A stretch of 64,000 bases of DNA from Brevibacterium permense. Lineage in GTDB: Bacteria; Actinomycetota; Actinomycetes; Actinomycetales; Brevibacteriaceae. The position numbers and the translations under genes are program-made. The stretch's first letter is position 1. Every line of letters starts with the position of its first letter. Where the stretch lies: contig NZ_QYCP01000096.1 of the NCBI RefSeq assembly GCF_025506275.1, forward strand, positions 124,001 through 188,000. The letters run 5' to 3'. The notes below the pieces were generated by a model. It did no database searches. It had not been told where the DNA came from and saw only the letters and a program-made list of their open reading frames with translations. Shown here piece after piece: positions 32,685 through 41,324 of the stretch.

Positions 32685-33797
32685 TCAGTCGGACTCTCGG
32701 GCTCTGCGTGCCGAGGCGACGTCGTCGACGATGACGACGATGTGGCGCAGGCTCGTGATGAGGGAGCCGTAGAGCGGCCAGGTGGTCTTCGGGAGCGTCT
32801 GATGCTGTGAGATATCGGCTGAGAGCTGCTCGAGCCTGTCGAAGACCGGTTCGACCTCACTGTCGGGATCGGCGATGGCCCGTCCGGCATCGGCCACGAT
32901 CGATGCCCACTCTTGACGGAACTGCGAGTTCCATTCCGTTTCCGATGACGATGCCTCTCGGAGAGTACGGGCAAGGTTCCGCAGGTGTGAGATGCCTTCG
33001 TCGACTCGGAGCAAGATGCTCTCATAGCTTTCCTCCTCGTAGTGCGGGGCACTTTCCGGTGCGTCAGGTCGGCCGTGAGAGCTGCCGATGCGCATGGCTG
33101 TGCGGGGGTTGATGCGTCTGCTCTCGCGGGCGAATCGCACGGTCTGCCACGCCGACTCAAGCTCTCGGCTCATGGCCTCCGTGCGTTCGAACCATTCCTG
33201 TGCCGAATCAGAGTCCCATGTGTGGGAGAACTGCTTCGACATGTCGGTGAGCACTTCGCCCATCTGCCGGTTGACGCTGTCGATATAGTGGGCCGCCTGT
33301 CGATCCCGCAGCGGTGGGATCATGAGGAGGTTGACGGCGAGTCCGAAGGCCACCCCGAGGGCGAGTTCGAGGAGTCGGTCGGCGAGCAGCGGCTGCTGGG
33401 AATCGAAACCGGAGCCGAGGATGAAGATCGCGGTCGTCGCGATCGCCACACCTTCGTCACGGATCCACGACAGGCGGGCACCGGCCAGGCCGACGAACAT
33501 CGCCAGAGCGAAAGTCCAGATACTGACACCGAGGTAGTTGCCGATGAGGAAGGACACGCCGACGCCGATCGTCGACGCGATAGTCGTCTGCACGCCTCGA
33601 GAGAACGACCTGTAGACGGTGGCGTGGACTGTCAGCAACGCAGTCCACGGAGCGAGGAACGGCATCTGGCTCTCGAGCACGGCATCGGAGAACCACCATG
33701 CGCCCGTGGCCGCGATCACTCCCTTGGCGATCTGCAGCAGGTCGGTGGCGAACTCCGGTCGCCGGAGGTATTCCGCCACTGAGTGTTGGTGGGGCAT
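32685..33797 (-). CDS. FUSC/ArAE-type membrane protein
   Basis: A 370-residue protein with six helices in the first 170 residues (GVIAATGAWWFSDAVL, MPFLAPWTALLTVHATVYRS, TTIASTIGVGVSFLIGNYLG, SIWTFALAMFVGLAGA and others) and a long cytoplasmic helical C-terminal half. This matches half-size aromatic acid exporter/FUSC-like proteins (DUF939 group). The ATG at 33797 has AAAGGAG upstream. It starts about 220 bp from the divergent cardiolipin synthase. Substrate unknown. Confidence 0.8.
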   Translation of the reverse strand: MPHQHSVAEYLRRPEFATDLLQIAKGVIAATGAWWFSDAVLESQMPFLAPWTALLTVHATVYRSFSRGVQTTIASTIGVGVSFLIGNYLGVSIWTFALAMFVGLAGARLSWIRDEGVAIATTAIFILGSGFDSQQPLLADRLLELALGVAFGLAVNLLMIPPLRDRQAAHYIDSVNRQMGEVLTDMSKQFSHTWDSDSAQEWFERTEAMSRELESAWQTVRFARESRRINPRTAMRIGSSHGRPDAPESAPHYEEESYESILLRVDEGISHLRNLARTLREASSSETEWNSQFRQEWASIVADAGRAIADPDSEVEPVFDRLEQLSADISQHQTLPKTTWPLYGSLITSLRHIVVIVDDVASARRARESD

Positions 33798-34017
33798 TGT
33801 CGGCTCCTTTGCATCGATGTTCTGCTGAGACGCATTCAACTCAGGAAAGCAGTCTAAAGGCCGTCCCTCCTGCAGGTCAGTTCGCTGGCGTCTGCAGCGA
33901 GCTTCGTCTCCGGGCGAACCAGGTGAGGACCGTCGCCCTCCTGCGGGAGCGGTCCCGGATGGGTGTGCAGATTCTCCCGGCGGGGGCACTCCGATGCGGA
34001 GGCGATAGAGTGAGCGG

Positions 34018-35268
34018 ATGTCTCCACTGAGAGTTCCACCCACCAGTCACATCAGCCGTCGAATCGTGCCCTGGGCGATCGCCGGTCTGGCCAGTGCCGT
34101 GCCGGCAACCGTCGCCGCTTCGATGGTCATCGACCTGATCCAGAAACGGGGACGCAAAACGCGCACCGCTCCGCGTCCGGGAACATTCAGTTCAACGGTC
34201 GAAGAGTCAGAGCTCAACATCTATACCGATGGTTCCACCCTGTACGAGGCCATGATCGATGCGATCGATTCGGCGCGTGAGTCGATCCTCATGGAGACAT
34301 TCATTTGGAAGAACGACGAGGTGGGCCAGAGGTTCATCGATGCATTCAATGCGGCGGCGGATCGCGGAGTCGAGATCCACCTCATCTACGACGGGTTCGC
34401 GAACCTCACGATCCCGTCGTCCTTCTACCGGCAGCTGTCTGAACGTATCCATGTCCTGCGCCTGCCGACAGTGGCGCGGCAGTTCTGGCGCGGGCCTCTG
34501 CGCCATTCGGGATTCAACCATTCGAAGATCCTCGTCATCGACGACGATGTGGCCTTCGTCGGCGGATTCAACATCGGCTCCCTCTATGCCCGTCACTGGC
34601 GCGATACCCATCTGCGCTCGGTCGGTCCGGGAGCATGGGGGCTGCGACAGACGATCGCGCAGGTGTGGAATGAGTTCCACGACACCGACGAACAGATCGC
34701 CTGGGTCCCGCCCGAAGTGTGGGAGTCGAAGCTGCGAGTCGCTGCCAACCTGCCCATCCACCTCGTCTACCCGATCCGGAGCATGTACCTCAACGCCTTC
34801 GCTCGCGCACAGAAGCGAATCTGGCTGACGACTCCCTACTTCATCCCTGACCAACAGCTTCTGCAGGCGCTGATCGAGGCGGCTGATCGGGGAGTCGATG
34901 TGCGGGTGATGGTTCCGCAGGAATCCAACCACATCCTCGGGGACTGGCTCTCACGGGGATTCTTCGAACAGATGATCAACTCGAAGGTCACGGTCCTGCT
35001 CTACACCGCGAGCATGATCCATTCGAAGGTCGCCACCGTCGACGGCGAATGGTCGACGGTGGGCACGGCGAATATCGACCGACTGTCGTTGACATTCAAC
35101 TACGAGAGCAATGTCGAAGTCATCGACAGCGCCTTCGCCGCCGAGATGGAGAAGGTGTTCGGCAGAGATTCCGCGCACTGCGTGGAGCTCGGCACAAATT
35201 GGCTCGACCGGCATCAGCTGGTCAAGCTCGCCGAACGGGCGCTCGTGCCAATGCGCCCCTGGTTGTGA
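34018..35268 (+). CDS. Cardiolipin synthase-like phospholipase D family protein
   Basis: A 416-residue PLD-superfamily enzyme with an N-terminal membrane helix (IVPWAIAGLASAVPATVAAS) and two HKD motifs: HSKILVIDDDVAFVGGFNIG and HSKVATVDGEWSTVGTANID. The length and the GPLRHSGFNHSK context fit cardiolipin/bis(monoacylglycerol)phosphate-type synthases acting at the inner membrane face. TAGAGT six bases before the ATG suggests a leaderless start. It is followed by a short tandem repeat and then ligD. Confidence 0.88.
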   Translation: MSPLRVPPTSHISRRIVPWAIAGLASAVPATVAASMVIDLIQKRGRKTRTAPRPGTFSSTVEESELNIYTDGSTLYEAMIDAIDSARESILMETFIWKNDEVGQRFIDAFNAAADRGVEIHLIYDGFANLTIPSSFYRQLSERIHVLRLPTVARQFWRGPLRHSGFNHSKILVIDDDVAFVGGFNIGSLYARHWRDTHLRSVGPGAWGLRQTIAQVWNEFHDTDEQIAWVPPEVWESKLRVAANLPIHLVYPIRSMYLNAFARAQKRIWLTTPYFIPDQQLLQALIEAADRGVDVRVMVPQESNHILGDWLSRGFFEQMINSKVTVLLYTASMIHSKVATVDGEWSTVGTANIDRLSLTFNYESNVEVIDSAFAAEMEKVFGRDSAHCVELGTNWLDRHQLVKLAERALVPMRPWL

Positions 35269-35284
35269 GGAAGGCCGCTTCCCG

Positions 35285-35318
35285 GCCGGCCTGAAGAGCG
35301 AGCCGGCCTGAAGAGCGC
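35285..35318. repeat. Two-copy 17-bp tandem repeat
   Basis: GCCGGCCTGAAGAGCGA (35285-35301) is repeated at 35302-35318 with one change. It lies just after the cardiolipin synthase stop. A run of eight C residues (35353-35360) follows, a possible slippage site in non-coding DNA. Confidence 0.8.
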
Positions 35319-35440
35319 CAAGACCGCGCAGACGCGGTGGAGCGCTTCCGCACCCCCCCCTGTCGCAGACCTGTTCTGCCCAGTACCGTAGGAGAAGATC
35401 GTGGGCAGAGGCACGAACAGTGCGCAGGAGGAGGTGCCCA

Positions 35441-37975
35441 ATGGCACGCCGCGAGCAGAAGGTGACGGTCGAGGGCCATCGGCTGACATTGAGCAATCTG
35501 GACAAGGTCCTCTACCCGGAGACCGGCACGACAAAGGGCGAGATCCTCGACTACTGTGCCAAGATCGCCCCGCACGTCATCCGCCATGCCCGGGACCGGA
35601 TCGCCACGCGCAAACGCTGGGTCGACGGAGTCGGCACTCCCGATGACCCCGGGGATGTGTTCTTCGAGAAGAACCTGCCCGAATCCGCACCGTCGTGGAT
35701 CCGAACACGCGCGATCCGACATTCCACCGGCACCAAACGCTATCCCCTGGTCAACGATCTCGCGACGCTGACCTATCTCACGCAGATGGCTGCGCTCGAG
35801 ATCCATGTCCCCCAGTGGAGGGTGAGTGCGGGGGCGAAGGATCCCGGCACGATCGATTCCGAGAACAGGTACCCCGACCGGATGGTCTTCGACCTCGACC
35901 CCGGCCCCGGGCGCTGTTTGGCCGACTGCATCGAGGTGGCTCAGCTCGTCCGCGAACTGCTCGAGGGCATGGGACGCGACGCATACCCGGTGACCAGCGG
36001 GTCCAAAGGCGTCCACCTCTATGCACCGCTGGACGGGTCGGCGAGCTCGCAGGAGGTCTCCGATGTCGCCCATGAGCTCGCCCGCAGCCTCGAAGCCGAT
36101 CATCGGGAGCTCATCGTCTCAGCGATGAAGAAGACGCTGCGGGAGAACAAGGTGCTCATCGATTGGTCGCAGAACTCGGCGTCCAAAACCACCGTGGCTC
36201 CGTATTCCCTGCGCGGACGCTTCACCCCGACAGTCGCCGCTCCCCGCAGCTGGGACGAATTCGACGACCCGGCAACCGTCGAGCAGATGCGTTTCGAGGA
36301 GGTCCTCGACCGGATCGACGATGTGGGGGACCTCCTCGAACCCCTCGCCGAGGCGGTCGGAGGAACCACCTCGGCGCCGGAGTCCGGAGCGGATTCGGAG
36401 CCCCACACGAACTCGAAGTCAGAAGAGACCCCGGAAACCGAGCGCGACCGGCTGGAAATCTACCGGTCCAAACGAGATCCGAAGCGCACGAGCGAACCCG
36501 TCCCAGCGAAACAGGGAACGAGCGGGGCCGAACTGAGCTTCGTCATCCAAGAACACCACGCGAGGAGCCTCCACTGGGACTTCCGACTCGAACACGATGG
36601 GGTATTGGTTTCCTGGGCGCTGCCGAAGGGACCGCCGACCGACCCGGGGAAGAACCACCTGGCGGTCCAGACCGAGGACCACCCCCTCGAATACGGCAGC
36701 TTCGAAGGCACGATCCCGAAGGGGGAGTACGGCGCCGGCGAGGTCGAGATCTGGGACTCGGGAACCTGCGACATCGAGAAGTGGAACGAGGGCAGGGAAG
36801 TCATCGCGGTCCTCCATGGGCGTGAGGACGGCGGCCTCGGGGGAGTGCGGCGGTTCGCGCTGTTCAACACCGGAGACCACGGTCCGAACAAGGATCCCGA
36901 GAAGAACTGGATGATCCATCTCATGGAGGACGAGCCGAAGAAGGCGGCACCTTCCGCCGGTCGCAAGCAGGCGGCCCTGCCGGCGGATCTGTCCCCGATG
37001 CTCGCGAGCATCGGAAACATCGACTCCGTCCGGCAGGAGGCAGAGGACTGGGCGTTCGAGATGAAGTGGGACGGCATCAGGGCCCTGGCGAGGGTGCAGC
37101 CGGGCGACGGGGACCGCAACGGCAGCATCGAGCTGACCAGCCGCAACGGCCGACACATGACGAACACGTACCCGGAGCTTCGCGAACTGGTTGAGTGTGT
37201 TGATGTCGACTGCATCCTCGACGGGGAGATCGTCGCCCTCGGGCAGGGCAGCCGACCGGACTTCGGGCGCCTCCAGCGCAGAATGGGGTTGAGCCGGGAC
37301 AGCGACGTCGAACGGGAGCGGCGACGTACCCCTGTCTACCTCATGCTCTTCGACGTCCTCCACGCGGACGGAACCTCGCTGCTGCGCGCCCCCTATGCGG
37401 AACGGCGCGAACGTCTGTTCGACCTCGTTACCGAGAGCGAGCACATCCATGTTCCCGACGCCTTCGAGGGAAGCGTCGACGCCGCCTTCGAGTCCAGCCG
37501 GAAGCTTCGACTCGAAGGGGTGATGGCGAAGCGGACCGACAGCATCTATCTCCCCGGAAAGCGCACTCGCACCTGGGCCAAGCTCAAGCACGCCTCGACG
37601 CGCGATGTCGTCATCGTCGGCTGGCGGACCGGAGAAGGCGAACGCGCTGACAGCTTTGCCTCACTGCTGGTCGCCGCCCATGACGACGACGGACTCCACT
37701 ACCTGGGCCGCGTGGGCACCGGGTTCGACGACGAGGCATTGCAGAGTCTGCGGGCCCGACTCGATCGCCGGTCGCGGAAGACGCCGGCCCTCACGGTGCC
37801 GGCCGCCGAATCGCGAGATGCCCACTGGGTGCGCCCCGACCTCGTCGGGGAAGTCCGGTTCTCGGGCCTGACCGAGGCCGGTCGCCTGCGGCACCCTGTA
37901 TGGCGCGGCCTGCGCTCCGACATCGACGCAGCGGATGTCAGCTTCTCATCCTCGGCGACAGCAGATCAGCCATGA
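35441..37975 (+). CDS. ligD: LigD, multidomain NHEJ ligase/polymerase/phosphoesterase
   Basis: An 844-residue LigD with the Pol-PE-Lig order seen in mycobacteria. The primase-polymerase domain comes first (LTLSNLDKVLYPETGTTKGE, the VFDLDPGPG metal aspartates, GSKGVHLYAPLDG). The 3'-phosphoesterase domain is next (FVIQEHHARSLHWDFRLEHDG, histidines in motif, TIPKGEYGAGEVEIWD). The ATP-dependent ligase is last (adenylation lysine in EMKWDGIRALAR, then RLEGVMAKR and TWAKLKH). ATG 35441 follows GAGGAGGTGCCC. With Ku at 31.8 kb it would repair double-strand breaks by end joining. An Ala/Glu/Thr-rich linker separates Pol and PE. Confidence 0.95.
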   Translation: MARREQKVTVEGHRLTLSNLDKVLYPETGTTKGEILDYCAKIAPHVIRHARDRIATRKRWVDGVGTPDDPGDVFFEKNLPESAPSWIRTRAIRHSTGTKRYPLVNDLATLTYLTQMAALEIHVPQWRVSAGAKDPGTIDSENRYPDRMVFDLDPGPGRCLADCIEVAQLVRELLEGMGRDAYPVTSGSKGVHLYAPLDGSASSQEVSDVAHELARSLEADHRELIVSAMKKTLRENKVLIDWSQNSASKTTVAPYSLRGRFTPTVAAPRSWDEFDDPATVEQMRFEEVLDRIDDVGDLLEPLAEAVGGTTSAPESGADSEPHTNSKSEETPETERDRLEIYRSKRDPKRTSEPVPAKQGTSGAELSFVIQEHHARSLHWDFRLEHDGVLVSWALPKGPPTDPGKNHLAVQTEDHPLEYGSFEGTIPKGEYGAGEVEIWDSGTCDIEKWNEGREVIAVLHGREDGGLGGVRRFALFNTGDHGPNKDPEKNWMIHLMEDEPKKAAPSAGRKQAALPADLSPMLASIGNIDSVRQEAEDWAFEMKWDGIRALARVQPGDGDRNGSIELTSRNGRHMTNTYPELRELVECVDVDCILDGEIVALGQGSRPDFGRLQRRMGLSRDSDVERERRRTPVYLMLFDVLHADGTSLLRAPYAERRERLFDLVTESEHIHVPDAFEGSVDAAFESSRKLRLEGVMAKRTDSIYLPGKRTRTWAKLKHASTRDVVIVGWRTGEGERADSFASLLVAAHDDDGLHYLGRVGTGFDDEALQSLRARLDRRSRKTPALTVPAAESRDAHWVRPDLVGEVRFSGLTEAGRLRHPVWRGLRSDIDAADVSFSSSATADQP

Positions 37976-37980
37976 TCGGC

Positions 37981-38490
37981 CTACGGTCGGATCGCCCGTT
38001 CCTCGGCGTTGTGTCCTGGAGTGAGGTCTCCCAGCTGTGACGGACGCAGAGCTGTGAAGCCGCCCGCGATCTCGACCGAATCGACACGCGCAGTGAGGCA
38101 GACGTGATCGCCTCCGTCGTCGAGCATCGTGATGCGTTCGACGATGAGGCGGTTCGGTAGGGCAGTCAGCAGCGGCACTCCATCCTCGGTGACGGTGAGG
38201 TCAAGACCGGCGAACTTGTCCGTCTCCGATCCGGAGCGCGACCCGAAAAACCGGGCCAGCTCACTGTCCGCGGTGGTGGGGAAATGGACGGCGAAATGAT
38301 CCGAACGCAGCGCGACCCGGTAGGTGTGGTTGGCCTTCAACAGCCAGAAGCAGTAATGCCCGGGATCGATGCTCGCCTGCGAATGGAAGCCGACCAGACA
38401 GCCGGCCCGTTCGCCCTCCGCCGAGGTGGTGACGACGATGAGCGGGGAATCGACCGAAGCCATGAGGTCGTCGAGCTCGGAGGCGCTCAT
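37981..38490 (-). CDS. Flavin reductase-like FMN-binding protein
   Basis: A 169-residue member of the flavin reductase-like FMN-binding split-barrel family. It contains SPLIVVTTSAEGERAGCLVGFHSQASIDPG (the conserved Gly-Cys-x-x-Gly-Phe-x-S core), the NHTYR segment and HFAVHFP. It would reduce FMN or bind it. The start overlaps the stop of the RibD-like gene by 4 bp (38487-38490), so the two are coupled. It converges on ligD with 5 bp between stops. Confidence 0.85.
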   Translation of the reverse strand: MSASELDDLMASVDSPLIVVTTSAEGERAGCLVGFHSQASIDPGHYCFWLLKANHTYRVALRSDHFAVHFPTTADSELARFFGSRSGSETDKFAGLDLTVTEDGVPLLTALPNRLIVERITMLDDGGDHVCLTARVDSVEIAGGFTALRPSQLGDLTPGHNAEERAIRP

Positions 38491-39248
38491 GATCGTCCCT
38501 CCTCCGCGGGCTTCGCCTCGTAGCGGAGGAAGAGCGTGTCGTCGGCGACCATCGTCGACTTCAGCGAGAACTGTGCGATGCCGGCTCCCGGCGGCGCAAC
38601 GCTCACCGGCAGCGGATCGCCGCCCATCATCGGTGAGATCGACAGGCACAGCTCGTCGAGGCGGTCTGCGGCGACGAGCTCCCCGAGCCAGCGTGGCCCG
38701 CCTTCGCAGAGGACGACCCGGTAGCCGAGACCGGCGAGGGCCTGCAGTGCCTTCGCAGGTTCGACACGGTCCTCACCGGCGATGATGACCGTGGCCGCCT
38801 GTTCGGCGGCCGCCAGCAGCTTCGGATCGGCCTGTGCACACGTGATGACGATTGTGCGCGCGTGCTCGGGGGCTGCGGCGAAGACCTGTGATGACCAGTC
38901 GAGGTCGAGGCTGCGACTGACGACCGCCACCGGCAGCATCACGGCTTGTCCCCGCTTTCGACGCTGGATTCGGGCGGACTCGGGCAGTCGCATCGGAGCA
39001 TAACCTTCGCTGCGGATGGTCTGAGCGCCGACCATGACGACATCGGCGATCTGCCGCATCCGCCGGAACAGGTCCTGATCGGGTTCTGTCGACAGCGCGC
39101 CGACGCGCCCGTGGATGGCGGCGGTTCCGTCGAGGCCGGCGACCATGTGACCGGTGACCCAGCATTCGTGCCGCGGCTGGGTGCGGTCGACCTCCAGGTA
39201 GAGTGTCAGCGGGTCAGGGATCGGGACACCGCGTTCGAGAGGCTCCAT
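38487..39248 (-). CDS. Pyrimidine reductase/RibD C-terminal domain protein
   Basis: A 253-residue protein of the RibD C-terminal (dihydrofolate-reductase-like, 5-amino-6-ribosylamino-uracil reductase) family. It shows NMVAGLDG-like HMVAGLDGTAAIHG, DVVMVGAQTIRSEGYAP, the NADPH loop and VVLCEGGPRWLGELVAADRLDELCLSISPMMGG. Stand-alone members reduce pteridine- or flavin-precursor-like substrates. Coupled to a flavin reductase-like gene, so the pair probably acts on one redox substrate. TAGACT lies six bases before the ATG, suggesting leaderless translation. Confidence 0.85.
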   Translation of the reverse strand: MEPLERGVPIPDPLTLYLEVDRTQPRHECWVTGHMVAGLDGTAAIHGRVGALSTEPDQDLFRRMRQIADVVMVGAQTIRSEGYAPMRLPESARIQRRKRGQAVMLPVAVVSRSLDLDWSSQVFAAAPEHARTIVITCAQADPKLLAAAEQAATVIIAGEDRVEPAKALQALAGLGYRVVLCEGGPRWLGELVAADRLDELCLSISPMMGGDPLPVSVAPPGAGIAQFSLKSTMVADDTLFLRYEAKPAEEGRS

Positions 39249-39261
39249 CCAGGCAGTCTAC

Positions 39262-40137
39262 TCAGTCCGTCCAAGCGTCGTCGGTGAAGTATCCGTCGAT
39301 GAATCCGGGTAGGCGCTGTCCGTCCTTCGCGGTCGCCAGTGTGTACGGGGCGACGTGGAAGCCGGCCTTGTCGAGTTCGCGCATCTTGTTCGTCGGCAGG
39401 TTCTTGCTCGGTCCCACCCATTCGATGCCGGCGTCCTTGATCTCGGCCGGTGATTCCTTCGGCATGGCCGACCCCATGAGGTAGAGCGAGGTGTATCCGC
39501 GGTCGGCGATCGTCTTCGCCGCTTCGAAGTCGAAGGACTGGACGACGAGGGAGTCCTGCAAACCTCGTTCGTCGAATTCGTTGAGGACGCGGTTGACGTC
39601 CTCGGGGGTGGCTCCGGGCTTGATCTCGGGCACGAGGACGACCTCGCCGCCCATTTCGTCGAGGAGTTCGTCGAGGGTGACGGTGGCGGCTTCTTCTCCG
39701 CCGGCCGGGTGTTTGATCGTGGCCGCGTCCCATTCCTCGCGGCTGAGGTCCCGGATGGGACCGGTTGCGCCGTTGAGTGTGCGGTCGGCAGTGTCGTCGT
39801 GGATGAGGACGGGGGTGCCGTCTGCGAGGAACTGGATGTCCATTTCGGGGAGGAATCCGTCCTTCGCCGAGGCGGTGAATCCTTCCATGGATTCTTCCGG
39901 ATAGACGTCGGCGCCGCCTCGGTGGGAGATCGTGGTCGGGAACTCGAGGTCGGCGACCTTGTCAGGGGCCGTGAAGTCGCCGGGGGAGCCGAGTCCCGGT
40001 GTTTCACCTGCAGAGCCGAGGCCGGTGGCTGCCGCGGGGGCGAGGCCGGTGCTGAAGGTGGCCGAGGCTGTGAGGACTGCAGCGGCGAGAATCGTGAACG
40101 GACGGGTGCGTGTGGATTTCTCTCTCTGTGTATTCAC
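39262..40137 (-). CDS. Secreted glycerophosphodiester phosphodiesterase
   Basis: A 291-residue exported GDPD. A signal peptide (PFTILAAAVLTASATFSTGLAPAAA) precedes the TIM-barrel domain. Catalytic and metal residues are present: His72-Arg73 (SHRGGADVYPEES), Glu81, Glu98 and Asp100 (LPEMDIQ), and His113-Asp114 (LIHDDT). It would release glycerol-3-phosphate from deacylated phospholipids outside the cell. It starts at GTG 40137 behind TAGCGT. A damaged second copy lies at 62899. Upstream it abuts a beheaded DUF308 gene. Confidence 0.9.
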   Translation of the reverse strand: MNTQREKSTRTRPFTILAAAVLTASATFSTGLAPAAATGLGSAGETPGLGSPGDFTAPDKVADLEFPTTISHRGGADVYPEESMEGFTASAKDGFLPEMDIQFLADGTPVLIHDDTADRTLNGATGPIRDLSREEWDAATIKHPAGGEEAATVTLDELLDEMGGEVVLVPEIKPGATPEDVNRVLNEFDERGLQDSLVVQSFDFEAAKTIADRGYTSLYLMGSAMPKESPAEIKDAGIEWVGPSKNLPTNKMRELDKAGFHVAPYTLATAKDGQRLPGFIDGYFTDDAWTD

Positions 40138-40226
40138 GCTCGCGACGCTACGAAGCGCAGGTGATCGTGTGGCGAAGCCGCCGTGAACGTCATCGGCCGA
40201 GTGGGCGAACGGGTGGGTAACAAGCA

Positions 40227-40260
40227 GCCCGGGTCAGCTTCTTATGGAAGCTGCCCGGGC
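40227..40260 (-). terminator. Hairpin between DUF308 remnant and GDPD gene
   Basis: GCCCGGGTCAGCTTC pairs with GGAAGCTGCCCGGGC around a TTAT loop (one bulged A). It lies downstream of the DUF308 stop and upstream of GDPD on the minus strand, so it would end DUF308 transcription. The right-hand copy of the locus (63.2 kb) has lost this segment in a 436-bp deletion. Confidence 0.7.
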
Positions 40261-40261
40261 C

Positions 40262-40512
40262 GAGGAACTGGTGGGGGAGTGCCTCAGTTTCCGAATGCCT
40301 GCTTCGTATGCGAGCGGCCGACGAAGGCCATGATGATGAGGAAGATGCCGAAGATGATCGTGTAGATCGCGATAATCCAAACCAGCGCGAGCAATGCGGC
40401 TCCCGGATTGGAGAAGACGACGATGAACATGATGACGGCGAAGATGATGTCGAGGACTCCGAGGGCCTTCGACCATCCCTTGAATGATTTCGAAGCGACG
40501 CTGAGGATGCCA
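40262..40512. repeat. Direct repeat, left copy (DUF308 3' half)
   Basis: About 250 bp matching 63196-63446 with only four or so base differences that I can see. Together with the GDPD part (39268-39374 and 39642-39834, matching 62903-63205) it forms a direct repeat pair about 23 kb apart, long enough for homologous recombination. Confidence 0.88.
40284..40512 (-). pseudogene. DUF308/HdeD-like gene, 5' half missing
   Basis: The last 75 codons of an HdeD/DUF308 membrane protein are nearly identical to the end of the intact gene at 63218-63823. The match stops abruptly at 40512, where sequence of an ABC-transporter remnant begins. No start codon or N-terminal helices remain. This is the left edge of the 40.5-62.9 kb segment. 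Confidence 0.88.
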
Positions 40513-41286
40513 TCGAGCCCGGCAGCTCATCGGAGTCACCGGGCAGTACGCCTCGGCGACGATGAGAAGCTCACCGGCCGTGAAAACCTCAAACTCATCG
40601 CTCGTCTGCAGGGATTGTCCCGAGGCGCGGCACAACCGATCGCGGCCGATCTCCTCGACGAGTTCGGCTTGGAGTAGGCCGCCGACAAACCGCTTTCGAC
40701 GTTCCCCGACGGTATGCGCCGTCGCTTCGACCTGGCCGTGAGTCTGATCAGCCGCCCACCGCTGATCTTCCTCGACGAACCGACCACCGGCTTCGACCCG
40801 CGGACCCGGAACCAGATGTGGGCGACTATCCGCAGCCTGATCGCCTCCGGAGTCACCGTGCTGCTGACCACGCAGTACCTCGAGGAAGCCGACCAGCCGG
40901 CCGACCGGATTGCCGTCATCGACCGTGGGGCGATCGTCGCTCAAGGCACTCCGGCCGAGCTTAAGTCGTCGATCGGAGGATCCAGCCTCCACGTAGGCCT
41001 CGATGCCGACGCCTAGGTCGACGACAGCGAACGCGCACAGACGATCATCGCCGGCATCGTCGGTGCGGAGGCCGTCCATGTCGCAGGCACCAGCGAGATA
41101 ACGGTCTACCTGCAGCAGGCCGGGGACGCGAGATCGGTCCTCGTCGCCCTCCGGGAAGCCGCCGTCGACGTCGTCTCGATCAAGGTGGCCGAACCCAGCC
41201 TCGACGTTGTCTTTCTCACCATCACCGGCGAGACCACCACCGATGCTTCCACGCAGCCCCAGCCCACCGAAAGAATCCCCGCCTGA
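40513..41286 (+). pseudogene. DrrA-type ABC transporter ATPase remnant
   Basis: Sequence encodes parts of a daunorubicin-resistance-type ATPase: IGVTGQYAS, then after a frameshift near 40555 EKLTGRENLKLIARLQGL. A TAG at 40675 follows, then [18 protein letters not shown], Walker [21 protein letters not shown] and [20 protein letters not shown]. There is a further TAG at 41014 and the typical C-terminal SLDVVFLTITG. Walker A and the N-terminus are absent, and the signature reads PDGM instead of SGGM. One frameshift, two stops and a missing start make it clearly dead. The partner permease is absent. Confidence 0.85.
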
Positions 41287-41324
41287 GAGCCGCCCCTGCC
41301 GACCGGACCGCTGCTGGTCCGACC

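Noticed and set aside
35353..35360. C8 homopolymer as a phase-variation tract
   Set aside because: It lies in non-coding DNA 80 bp before ligD with no sign of a promoter spacer or frame that it would alter.
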